A DNA stretch of 53,872 bases from Actinomycetes bacterium (GTDB lineage: Bacteria > Actinomycetota > Actinomycetes > Nanopelagicales > Nanopelagicaceae). The position numbers and the translations under genes were made by a program. Shown here in pieces: positions 32,519 to 41,193 of this stretch. Each line of letters starts with the position of its first letter. The first letter of the stretch is position 1. The stretch lies in assembly GCA_025355665.1 (NCBI GenBank), contig JANXZF010000133.1, positions 1 through 53,872 of the forward strand, in the 5' to 3' direction. Below the pieces are notes generated by a model that saw nothing but the letters and a program-made list of their open reading frames with translations, was not told the DNA's origin and searched no databases.

Positions 32519-33769
32519 ATGCCACTAAAAGCCGCCTTGATCCGCCGGGACTTTCCCATCTTCGATCGGAAGATCCGTGGTGACAATCGGCTTGTCTATT
32601 TGGATAGTGGCGCAACGAGCCAGAAACCAAATATCGTGATTGATGCTGAAGCCGATTTCTATCGGAATAACAATTCGGCGGTGCACAGAGGCGCTCATCA
32701 GTTGGCCGAAGAAGCAACGGAGGCATATGAAGGTGCACGATTGATCGTGGCAAAATTCCTTGCGGCAGATGGTGACGAGATCGTTTTCACAAAAAGTGCC
32801 ACGGAGAGCCTAAATCTCTTGGCCTATGCGATGGGAAATGCCCCTGCCGGAAATCGTTTTCATCTAGGCAAAGGCGATGGGATAGTCGTTACTGAGATGG
32901 AGCACCATGCAAATCTCATCCCATGGCAGCAACTTGGAAAACGAACAGGTGCAAGTTTGTCTTGGTTCAAAGTCAACACCGATGGACGTTTGGATCTTTC
33001 CGATATCAATTCCGTAATAACGGAAGGCACGAAGGTAATTGCACTAACCCATCAATCCAATGTGCTTGGAACTATCAACCCTCTCGAAGCCATAGTGGCG
33101 CGGGCGCATGAGGTCGGGGCAGTTGTCGTATTGGACGCTTGCCAATCTGTTCCTCATATGAAAATTAACGTTGGAGCACTTGGCGTGGACTTCCTTGCCT
33201 TCTCGGGACACAAAAGTGTTGGCCCAACTGGAGTGGGTGTGCTGTGGGGACGTAAGGAATTGCTGGATGAACTTCCTCCATTTCTTTTTGGCGGGTCCAT
33301 GATTGAAAACGTCACCATGACGGATGCGACGTGGGCTCCTGTACCTCGCAAATTCGAAGCGGGCGTACCGAATATGGCTCAGGTTGTAGGACTGGGCGCG
33401 GCAATCGAATATTTGGAAAAAATAGGTTTGGAAAATATCCACGAGCATGAAGTATCTCTAGTGAGTCGGCTCCTCAATGGACTTCAGAGCATCGATGGAG
33501 TGAAGATATTCGGTCCCCAGGATTTGAATATGCGCGGTGGAGTGGTGGCTTTTGCCGTTGAAGGAATTCATCCGCACGATGTTGGTCAGTACTTGGACAG
33601 TCTTGGTATCGCGGTTCGGACCGGCCACCATTGTGCGTGGCCGCTCAATAAGAAACTCAGCGTCACCGCCACGGTTCGTGCCTCGGTGTACCTATATAAC
33701 GATGAAGCCGACATAGATGCCCTCATTCAAGGGGTGCAGGGAGCAAAGAAATATTTCGGTGATCGGTAA
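32519..33769 (+). CDS. sufS: Cysteine desulfurase SufS
   Basis: YLDSGATSQKP, DFLAFSGHKSVGPTGVGVLWG, RTGHHCAWPL; start refined to ATG 32519. Confidence 0.96.
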   Translation: MPLKAALIRRDFPIFDRKIRGDNRLVYLDSGATSQKPNIVIDAEADFYRNNNSAVHRGAHQLAEEATEAYEGARLIVAKFLAADGDEIVFTKSATESLNLLAYAMGNAPAGNRFHLGKGDGIVVTEMEHHANLIPWQQLGKRTGASLSWFKVNTDGRLDLSDINSVITEGTKVIALTHQSNVLGTINPLEAIVARAHEVGAVVVLDACQSVPHMKINVGALGVDFLAFSGHKSVGPTGVGVLWGRKELLDELPPFLFGGSMIENVTMTDATWAPVPRKFEAGVPNMAQVVGLGAAIEYLEKIGLENIHEHEVSLVSRLLNGLQSIDGVKIFGPQDLNMRGGVVAFAVEGIHPHDVGQYLDSLGIAVRTGHHCAWPLNKKLSVTATVRASVYLYNDEADIDALIQGVQGAKKYFGDR

Positions 33770-34224
33770 TGCAACTCGACAATTTGTATCAAGCAGTGAT
33801 CTTGGATCATTACAAACGACCCGAGCATAAGGGACTATCCGTTCCGTCGGACGTGCAAGTGCACCACATCAACCCAAGTTGTGGAGATGAGCTCACTTTA
33901 AATCTTTCATTGGTCGACGGTCGAATCTCATTAACCTGGGATGGAGTCGGATGCTCTATCTCCATGGCATGCGCCTCGATGATGGCGGGCCTTCTTACCG
34001 GAAAAACGCTAAGCGAAGCAGAGCCGATCTTGGACTCGTTTGTCTCGTTGATGCAGAGCAAGGGCACGCAAAGTGGGGACGAAGAAATCCTTGAAGACGC
34101 AGTTGCTTTCGCTGGAGTCTCCAAGTATCCAGCTCGTATTAAGTGCGCTCTTCTGTCATGGATGGCTTTTAAGGACGCTGCTGTACAAGTTGAAGGAAAA
34201 CAATCACTAGGCTCAGAGAATTGA
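33769..34224 (+). CDS. sufU: Fe-S assembly sulfurtransferase/scaffold SufU
   Basis: LYQAVILDHYKRPEHKG, NPSCGDELTL, GVGCSISMACASMM. Confidence 0.95.
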   Translation: MQLDNLYQAVILDHYKRPEHKGLSVPSDVQVHHINPSCGDELTLNLSLVDGRISLTWDGVGCSISMACASMMAGLLTGKTLSEAEPILDSFVSLMQSKGTQSGDEEILEDAVAFAGVSKYPARIKCALLSWMAFKDAAVQVEGKQSLGSEN

Positions 34225-34243
34225 TTACTGGAGGTAGGGTGCG

Positions 34244-34555
34244 ATGCTTGCAAAGATAGATGACGTAACTGAGGCGATGAAGGATGTTGTCGATCCCGAA
34301 CTCGGGATCAACGTCGTGGACTTGGGTCTTATCTACGACATCATGGTGGATGAGAGCAACATTGCAATTTTAAACATGACGCTGACCTCTGCTGCTTGCC
34401 CCCTTCAGGATGTAATTGAGGATCAAACGCGGGCAGCATTGTCCCAATTGACAAGCGATGTCCGGATCAACTGGGTCTGGATGCCGCCTTGGGGCCCGGA
34501 CAAAATCACTGACGATGGACGCGAGCAATTACGGGCGCTTGGGTTTACCGTTTAA
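34244..34555 (+). CDS. sufT: SufT/PaaD-like MIP18 family (DUF59) protein
   Basis: MKDVVDPELGINVVDLGLIYDI...MTLTSAACPL. Confidence 0.93.
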   Translation: MLAKIDDVTEAMKDVVDPELGINVVDLGLIYDIMVDESNIAILNMTLTSAACPLQDVIEDQTRAALSQLTSDVRINWVWMPPWGPDKITDDGREQLRALGFTV

Positions 34556-34558
34556 CGT

Positions 34559-36433
34559 ATGTCGAACCACGCAGGATGGATGACTTTTCGTTCGATGATG
34601 GCCGATTCGTCGGTTAAAAATCAGAAACTAAAGCCGGGCACGATTCGTCGGATAGGCACCTTCGCTAAACCTTACAAGTGGCAGATAATTTTCTTTCTTG
34701 TAACAGTTGTGGTTGATGCTTTTCTGGTTATTGCGACTCCGCTGCTATTGCGACAGTTGTTGGACAAGGGGGTGCACAATCACAATGGCGGCCTTGTAAC
34801 TCGGTTGTCGCTATTCGTTGGTTTGCTTGCTATTGCGGATGCTCTCATGAGTGTCGTTGGCCGATGGTTCTCATCGCGCATTGGCGAAGGGTTGATTTAC
34901 GATTTGAGATCGCAGGTCTACTCGCATGTTCAAAAGCAGTCAATTGCCTTCTTCACCCGCGCCCAGACAGGCGCATTGATTTCACGTATCAATTCGGATG
35001 TGATTGGTGCGCAACAAGCGTTCACCGCGACTCTTTCAGGCGTTGTTAGTAACGTAGTCAGCCTGATCCTCGTGACCGTCACCATGCTCATCCTTTCGTG
35101 GCAAATCACAGTCGTATCCCTCCTCCTACTCCCACTTTTCTTGCTTCCAACAAAATGGGTAGGAAGGAAACTTCAAGGGCTAACGCGTCAGTCGTTTCAG
35201 TTAAACGCCGAGATGTCCAGCACGATGACCGAGCGATTCAATGTGTCAGGCGCCATGCTCGTTGCTTTATACGGCGAGCCCAAAAGAGAACATGAATATT
35301 TCGCAACCAAGGCACGACGAGTCGCCGACATGGGAATATCTATTGCGCTGCTCAATCGAATCTTCTTTATTGCGTTGACTAGCGTCGCAGCAATTGCTAC
35401 TGCTTTTGCATACGGAATAGGTGGGCATCTGGCAATTTCAGGTGCGATAACGGTTGGGACATTCATGGCAGTTACTGCTCTACTTGGGCGTCTCTACGGT
35501 CCGCTTACTGCGTTATCAAATGTTCGGGTTGATGTTATGACCGCACTAGTCTCTTTTGAACGAGTTTTTGAGGTACTGGATTTAATACCGATGGTTCAAA
35601 ATAAAGTCGGCGCCCTTGAACTGCCCGCAGGAAATCCGAGTGTCGAATTCCGGAATGTGGATTTCTCATACCCCAGGGCCGAACAGATATCTCTTGCCTC
35701 CCTTGAATCGGCGTCGAGACCTGAAACCGTTCCTAGCGGTGAAGTTCTTAGAGCCATTTCTTTCATTGCAAAACCCGGGACTATGACGGCGTTAGTTGGT
35801 CCATCTGGAGCGGGCAAGACCACGATTAGCGCATTGATTCCTCGTCTCTACGATGTCACCGGCGGTTCGCTTTTGGTTGGCGGAATCGACGTACGTGATC
35901 TCACTCTGGAGAGTTTGCGCCATTCCATCGGCGTGGTGATGCAAGATGCACACCTTTTCCACGAAACCATCGGTGAGAATCTGAAGTACGCGAAACCCGA
36001 TGCCACCGAAGCGCAGATGAGGGCAGCCTGCGTGGCGGCTCGTATTTGGCCACTCATAGAGTCACTGCCCAATGGATTCGACACAATGGTAGGAGAGCGC
36101 GGTCATCGACTTTCGGGCGGTGAAAAACAACGTCTAGCGATTGCAAGGCTTTTGCTGAAATCTCCCGCGGTCGTGATCTTGGACGAAGCAACTGCCCATC
36201 TTGATTCAGAGAATGAAGCCCTTGTCCACGAAGCACTTCGAGTAGCTCTGCAAGGACGCACCAGCATCGTTATCGCACACCGATTAAGCACAGTTATGGA
36301 AGCAGATCAGATTCTCGTTTTGGAGAAAGGCGCGATTGTCGAAAGAGGAACTCACGAAGAGTTGGTGAGCGCCAAAGGTTTGTACGCTGAACTTTATGCA
36401 AGGCAGGATTTAACGAGCGCGTCTCAGGAGTAG
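34559..36433 (+). CDS. ABC half-transporter (type IV exporter fold; TMD-NBD fusion)
   Basis: N-terminal TMD, Walker A GPSGAGKTT, LSGGEKQRLAIARLLL, VILDEATAHLD; starts 4 nt after the sufT stop. Confidence 0.92.
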   Translation: MSNHAGWMTFRSMMADSSVKNQKLKPGTIRRIGTFAKPYKWQIIFFLVTVVVDAFLVIATPLLLRQLLDKGVHNHNGGLVTRLSLFVGLLAIADALMSVVGRWFSSRIGEGLIYDLRSQVYSHVQKQSIAFFTRAQTGALISRINSDVIGAQQAFTATLSGVVSNVVSLILVTVTMLILSWQITVVSLLLLPLFLLPTKWVGRKLQGLTRQSFQLNAEMSSTMTERFNVSGAMLVALYGEPKREHEYFATKARRVADMGISIALLNRIFFIALTSVAAIATAFAYGIGGHLAISGAITVGTFMAVTALLGRLYGPLTALSNVRVDVMTALVSFERVFEVLDLIPMVQNKVGALELPAGNPSVEFRNVDFSYPRAEQISLASLESASRPETVPSGEVLRAISFIAKPGTMTALVGPSGAGKTTISALIPRLYDVTGGSLLVGGIDVRDLTLESLRHSIGVVMQDAHLFHETIGENLKYAKPDATEAQMRAACVAARIWPLIESLPNGFDTMVGERGHRLSGGEKQRLAIARLLLKSPAVVILDEATAHLDSENEALVHEALRVALQGRTSIVIAHRLSTVMEADQILVLEKGAIVERGTHEELVSAKGLYAELYARQDLTSASQE

Positions 36434-37135
36434 CCGGCCGTAGACAATCAATCCAGCAAAGAAGAGCCATTGCAGGGCATAGGCCATGTGCGGGCCATCT
36501 GTTAGTTCCGGCAACTCCACCGGTACTGCTGGAGTCATCGACGCTTCTGAAGCCGTTAAGAGGTCAATATAAAAATCTTCAGTCTTAATCGTCGTCTTGC
36601 TCTGCGCGTTCCATTTGCTAATGAGGTTCTTGCTACCGGGGGATACAGCGAAGAAGGAACCTTGCGGCAGTGAATTGTCCAATCGGACGCGACCGGTAAT
36701 TGCTACAACTGCCGATGTTGTCTGGGGTAATTTTGGCGTTGAAGTTGCCTCCTGGCCCGGTGCAATCCAACCGCGATCTACCCAAAAAGTTCGGGCAGTT
36801 GAGTCAGTAAAGAGCGTTAGTAATGCGAAGCCGTAGGCACCATTCGAGTATTGATTTCTCAAGAGGATTTGATGCGATGAATCAAATCTTCCTGTAATGG
36901 AAACCTTCCGCCACTCAGCAGCGATGAGGTTGTCTCCGAGTGCGTCCAATGTTGTTGGCGGCAAATCGACGTGTGAGGCAATTATGAAATTTCGGTGATG
37001 CCGTGCCACACCGCGTGCGTACTGCCAGTGACTGGCCCAAAGGCAGAGAGCAATCAATGCGATTGCGAAAATGGTGATGGCAATTGGGTGGGATTCTTTC
37101 CCACGCGAACTAGGGGAGAGTTCTGTTTTTGTCAT
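36410..37135 (-). CDS. SURF1-family cytochrome oxidase assembly protein
   Basis: ALIALCLWASHWQYARGVAR, WRKVSITGRFDSSHQILLRNQ, FWVDRGWI, HMAYALQWLFFAGL. Confidence 0.88.
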   Translation of the reverse strand: MTKTELSPSSRGKESHPIAITIFAIALIALCLWASHWQYARGVARHHRNFIIASHVDLPPTTLDALGDNLIAAEWRKVSITGRFDSSHQILLRNQYSNGAYGFALLTLFTDSTARTFWVDRGWIAPGQEATSTPKLPQTTSAVVAITGRVRLDNSLPQGSFFAVSPGSKNLISKWNAQSKTTIKTEDFYIDLLTASEASMTPAVPVELPELTDGPHMAYALQWLFFAGLIVYGRLLLRRAR

Positions 37136-37376
37136 TTATTACTGAGGAGCCAGGCAGAAGGGTCTCACGTCCTGCATTGGCCATGACGACTGCAAAGTAA
37201 GGCAATAGCAGGGCTCCGGCTAACGCGACCCATCGGAATGGATTGGGCAGGAATACCGCGGCGACAAAACAAGCCGTCCTAATCATCATTGAGATGAAAT
37301 ATCGCTTTTGGCGGGCGGGCAAATCGCTACTAAGGCTCGGTTGGGCGGTTGTGATGTCGTGGATTTCCTCGGCCAT
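37110..37376 (-). CDS. DUF3099 family membrane protein
   Basis: ITTAQPSLSSDLPARQKRYFISMMIRTACFVAAV..., two TM; start refined to ATG 37376. Confidence 0.75.
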   Translation of the reverse strand: MAEEIHDITTAQPSLSSDLPARQKRYFISMMIRTACFVAAVFLPNPFRWVALAGALLLPYFAVVMANAGRETLLPGSSVINDKNRTLP

Positions 37377-37494
37377 GCCACAACAGTACGCTCTTCTTTC
37401 CAAAGGAGGTCCAATTGCCGAAAGATTGGAGTTCCAAAGCTATTTTCGGCGTGGAAATTCCTACATACGCTTGAGTAGCCAGTAAGTTCTAGCC

Positions 37495-38202
37495 ATGACT
37501 CAAGCAATAGCGCTGATTACCGGAGGCAACAGGGGAATTGGATTGGCCATCGCCCAGGAACTCAAGGCATCCGGAGTCAACGCAATTATTACCTATCGCA
37601 CAGGAAATCCCCCTGAGGGTTTCGACGCGGTCAAGATGGATGTCACGTCCTCTGAGAGCGTTGATGCTGCCTTTACCGAAGTTGAGACCAAATACGGTGT
37701 CCCTGAAATTATCGTGGCCAATGCGGGATTTACTCGCGACGCTTTGGTTATGCGTATGAGCGATTAAGATTTTGTTGACGTCGTAGATGCCAACCTCGCG
37801 GGGGCATTTCGCGTGGCACGGCGGGCAACTCGAGGGCTCTTGAAGCTTAAGAGAGGCCGCTTAATCTTTGTAGGCAGTGTCGTGGGAAGCGTCGGTTCGG
37901 CGGGCCAAGTAAATTACGCCGCCAGCAAGTCAGGGTTGGTTGGAATGGCGCGCTCTTTTGCCCGCGAACTCGGCAGTAGGGGTATTACAGCAAATGTAAT
38001 AGCGCCTGGTTTTGTTGAAACCGATATGACGGCAGAACTAGAGGAAAAGCGGCGAGCAGAAATAGCAGTATCGGTTCCGCTAGGAAGATTCTGCTCTGCC
38101 GAGGAGATCGCAACAGTCGTTGGATTTATTGCTTCACCGAAAGCGTCGTATATAACCGGCGCATTAATACCAGTAGATGGCGGACTAGGAATGGGACACT
38201 GA
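37495..38202 (+). pseudogene. fabG: 3-oxoacyl-ACP reductase FabG interrupted by in-frame TAA (37765-37767)
   Basis: ITGGNRGIGLAIAQEL ... VANAGFTRDALVMRMSD * DFVDVVDANLAGAFRVARRA ... YAASKSGLVGMARSFARELGSRGITANVIAPGFVETDM ... PVDGGLGMGH in one frame, no frameshift. Confidence 0.9.
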
Positions 38203-38205
38203 ATA

Positions 38206-38973
38206 ATGGGAATACTCCAAGGCAAAAATATTCTGGTAACAGGTGTCTTGAACGACTCCTCGATCGCCTTTCATGTTGCGCGTTTGGCGCAAGAAGAAGG
38301 AGCGACGGTAGTCCTTAGTTCCTACGGTCGAGTTCGGCGTATCACCGAACGCATCGCTAATCGTTTGCCGCAAACCGCACCGGTAATCGAGCTCGATGTG
38401 ACCAATGATGAGGATCTGGCAGCCCTGGCCGAAAGAGCCGGTGAGTACGTCCCCACCCTTGATGGAGTGGTGCATTCCATTGCATTCGCCCCAGAGGCTG
38501 CTTTAGGCGGAAACTTTCTCAATACGACTTGGCCAGATGTTGCCACTGCGGTTCAGGTTTCAGCGTATTCATTGAAATCATTGACCATGGCGGCCCGACC
38601 AATGTTCTCTGGGGGCGCATCTGTTGTTGGTTTGGATTTTGACGCGACTGTTGCTTGGCCAAAATACGACTGGATGGGCGTAGCCAAGGCCGCCCTCGAG
38701 TCGACGACGCGCTATTTGGCAAGGGATCTTGGGCCGGAAAATGTCCGCGTAAACCTCGTGGCGGCCGGGCCATTGAGCACGATTGCAGCCAGATCCATTC
38801 CAGGGTTCGAATTATTGGGCAATTTATGGGACCAAAGGTCGGCTTTAGAATGGGATTTCAATGATCCAGTTCCTGCGGCCAAGGCAGTATGCGTCCTCCT
38901 GTCCGATTGGCTGCCTAAAACAACAGGTGAAATCATCCACGTTGACGGGGGAGTTCACGCGATCGGAGGCTAA
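38206..38973 (+). CDS. fabI: Enoyl-ACP reductase (FabI/InhA)
   Basis: GKNILVTGVLNDSSIAFHVARLAQEEGA, YDWMGVAKAALESTTRYLARDLG. Confidence 0.94.
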   Translation: MGILQGKNILVTGVLNDSSIAFHVARLAQEEGATVVLSSYGRVRRITERIANRLPQTAPVIELDVTNDEDLAALAERAGEYVPTLDGVVHSIAFAPEAALGGNFLNTTWPDVATAVQVSAYSLKSLTMAARPMFSGGASVVGLDFDATVAWPKYDWMGVAKAALESTTRYLARDLGPENVRVNLVAAGPLSTIAARSIPGFELLGNLWDQRSALEWDFNDPVPAAKAVCVLLSDWLPKTTGEIIHVDGGVHAIGG

Positions 38974-39006
38974 AGTCTTCGATTTCCCCCTATGAGCGCC
39001 GTCTAG

Positions 39007-39012
39007 TACCCT
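39007..39012 (+). promoter_or_regulatory. Candidate -10 (TACCCT) for the infC-rpmI-rplT transcript
   Basis: TAnnnT hexamer like those before rpsA and argC; no strong -35 seen. Confidence 0.3.
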
Positions 39013-39022
39013 TGCGCCAGAC

Positions 39023-39108
39023 CAGTGGTTTAGCCACTGCAAGTGGAGTCACCGCTCCCACCTTCATTGCCAAGGCGATTGGGTACGTCGAAGTCCTATT
39101 TGGGACTT
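39023..39108 (+). ncRNA. Structured infC operon leader (candidate attenuator / ribosomal protein leader)
   Basis: Perfect hairpin CAGTGG-TTTAG-CCACTG (39023-39039) and AAGTCC-TATTTG-GGACTT (39091-39108) in about 200 nt upstream of infC. Confidence 0.4.
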
Positions 39109-39171
39109 TCTTGCGGTGCTCGCGTTTGCAGCGAATAGTCACCGGACACCACATGTCATGGAGGAGTATTT

Positions 39172-39762
39172 ATCAGCACTGAAGCACGCATCAACGATCG
39201 CATTCGCGTCCCTCAAGTTCGTCTCATCGGTCCCACCGCTGAACAAATCGGAGTTGTCGATATCGATACCGCTTTGAGAATGGCAGATGAAATTGGTCTT
39301 GACCTAGTTGAGATCGCCCCAGATGCCAATCCACCCGTATGCAAGATCATGGATTTCGGAAAGTATAAGTACGAGATCGCACAGAAGGCACGGGAAGCGC
39401 GACAGAACCAGACCCACATTGTGGTTAAAGAGGTTCGGATGCGACCAAAGATCGAAAGTCACGACTATGAGACCAAGCGGGCTCATATCGAGAAATTCCT
39501 TCGCGGTGGCGACAAGGTAAAGATAACAATGCAATTTCGTGGTCGTGAGCAGACAAGGCCTGAGTTGGGTTACCGACTCTTGCAGAAGCTGGCTCAAGAT
39601 ATTAGCGAATTCGGTTTTGTGGAGTTTGCGCCGAAGCAAGAGGGTCGAAATATGACCATGGTCTTGGGCCCAACGAAACGAAAGACCGAAGCAGTGGCAG
39701 AGCAGAAGGCCGCGCGTAAAGCGAAGGCAGATGCTGTGGCAAAGGAACAAGAAGGCCAGTAA
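39172..39762 (+). CDS. infC: Translation initiation factor IF-3, with noncanonical ATC start
   Basis: Frame reads [40 protein letters not shown]... from ATC 39172; GGAGGAG at 39160-39166; no ATG/GTG/TTG between upstream in-frame TAG (39136) and ATC. Confidence 0.93.
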   Translation: MSTEARINDRIRVPQVRLIGPTAEQIGVVDIDTALRMADEIGLDLVEIAPDANPPVCKIMDFGKYKYEIAQKAREARQNQTHIVVKEVRMRPKIESHDYETKRAHIEKFLRGGDKVKITMQFRGREQTRPELGYRLLQKLAQDISEFGFVEFAPKQEGRNMTMVLGPTKRKTEAVAEQKAARKAKADAVAKEQEGQ

Positions 39763-39799
39763 GAATTTCTGTACGAGCACGAACGAGAGGAACGCGAAC

Positions 39800-39997
39800 A
39801 TGCCAAAGATGAAAACGCACAGTGGCGCAAAGAAGACTTTCCGCGTCACCGGATCTGGGAAGATCATGCACGAGCGAGCTGGCAAGCGCCACCTTCTTGA
39901 GCGCAAGTCTTCGCGTCAAACACGCCGTCTCACCAATGATGTAGCGGCCAAGCCAACAACAACTTTTACAGCCAAGCGCATGCTTGGTTTGAAGTAA
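39800..39997 (+). CDS. rpmI: 50S ribosomal protein L35
   Basis: [22 protein letters not shown]. Confidence 0.97.
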   Translation: MPKMKTHSGAKKTFRVTGSGKIMHERAGKRHLLERKSSRQTRRLTNDVAAKPTTTFTAKRMLGLK

Positions 39998-40011
39998 GGA
40001 GCGTCACTTAA

Positions 40012-40368
40012 ATGGCAAGAGTCAAGCGTGGCGTTCATGCCGCAAAGAAGCGTCGTACAACTCTCGAACGCGCCAGTGGATACCGTGGTCAACGATCACG
40101 TCTTTATGCAAAGGCTAAAGAGCAACTTACTCACTCAATGGTTTATGCGTTCAATGACCGCAAGGACAAGAAAGGCGATTTCCGCCAACTCTGGATCCAG
40201 CGCATTAACGCAGCGAGCCGAGCAAACGGACTTACTTACAACCGCTTCATCCAGGGCCTAAAAGCCGCGGGTGTCGAAGTGGATCGTCGTGTTCTTTCTG
40301 AACTCGCAACAAATGAGCCAGAAACCTTCAAGACTCTTGTGGAAGTTGCCCGCAAGAGCCTCGTTTAA
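40012..40368 (+). CDS. rplT: 50S ribosomal protein L20
   Basis: [29 protein letters not shown]. Confidence 0.98.
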   Translation: MARVKRGVHAAKKRRTTLERASGYRGQRSRLYAKAKEQLTHSMVYAFNDRKDKKGDFRQLWIQRINAASRANGLTYNRFIQGLKAAGVEVDRRVLSELATNEPETFKTLVEVARKSLV

Positions 40369-40386
40369 TTTCATAAGCTCGATCCA

Positions 40387-41184
40387 ATGATTGAGAGCCT
40401 TCATTCGCCTCATATCGCGCGAGTGAAGGGTCTTATTGGTTCAAGGGGAAAGAAAGAGCGACGTGAATCTGGGTTGTTTATTGCCGAGGGGATGCAGTTC
40501 CTTCGTGAAGCCGCCAAACCTGAATCATCTCCAAAGATCGAAACTCTCTATCTGACGACGAGTGCACGTTTGAAGATTGCAGCAGAAGGTCTTTCTATAA
40601 ATCACTTAAATGCGGTTGATGTGTCGGATTCGGTGATGAGCGCCATGGGGGAAACAGTCACACCGCAAGGAATTATCGGCATCTGCGAACTTCCCGAATT
40701 GTCTCTGGCCGATATCCATATCGATGCAGGGCGAAAATATATTTATCTTCACGAAATACAAGATCCGGGGAATGCCGGCACGATTTTGCGTACGGCCGAC
40801 GCCACTGGTTTTTCTGGAGTCATCACCTCTGCCAACAGTGTCGATTTATTTTCTCCAAAAGTCGTGCGCGCCAGTGCAGGGTCGTTGTGGCATCTTCCCG
40901 TGGCGGAGCGGGTAGACATGGCAGAGCTATTTTCTGCGTGGCCTAACGATTCGATTTTCGCACTCGACGTCGAAGCCCAGAAATCACTGCTCAATATTGA
41001 GTTTGATGACCCTTCGCTTTGGATCTTTGGCAATGAGGCGCGTGGATTGCCGCAATGGGATGACCAACCACGAGTGACGTCGATTTCAATACCTATTCCT
41101 GGAAATGCCGAAAGCCTCAACCTCGCCGCAGCCGCATCCATTGTCATGTTTTATGTGACGCAACTTCAGCATCGCGCCCAGTAG
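40387..41184 (+). CDS. TrmH/SpoU-family RNA 2'-O-methyltransferase
   Basis: YLHEIQDPGNAGTILRTADATGF, FGNEARGL, SIPIPGNAESLNLAAAASIVMF. Confidence 0.92.
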   Translation: MIESLHSPHIARVKGLIGSRGKKERRESGLFIAEGMQFLREAAKPESSPKIETLYLTTSARLKIAAEGLSINHLNAVDVSDSVMSAMGETVTPQGIIGICELPELSLADIHIDAGRKYIYLHEIQDPGNAGTILRTADATGFSGVITSANSVDLFSPKVVRASAGSLWHLPVAERVDMAELFSAWPNDSIFALDVEAQKSLLNIEFDDPSLWIFGNEARGLPQWDDQPRVTSISIPIPGNAESLNLAAAASIVMFYVTQLQHRAQ

Positions 41185-41193
41185 ACTCGCGCC

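Noticed and set aside
37765-37767. Alternative genetic code (TAA as sense) to explain fabG
   Set aside because: Many neighbouring genes terminate normally at TAA (e.g. polA, livF, gap, rplT); a local mutation or error is simpler.
38974-39171. tRNA gene in the pre-infC gap
   Set aside because: Hairpins present but no cloverleaf, no T-arm GGTTCRANNCC and no acceptor pairing found by eye.
39304-39906. 200-aa minus-strand ORF across infC/rpmI
   Set aside because: Overlaps two certain essential genes; sequence is low-complexity shadow translation.
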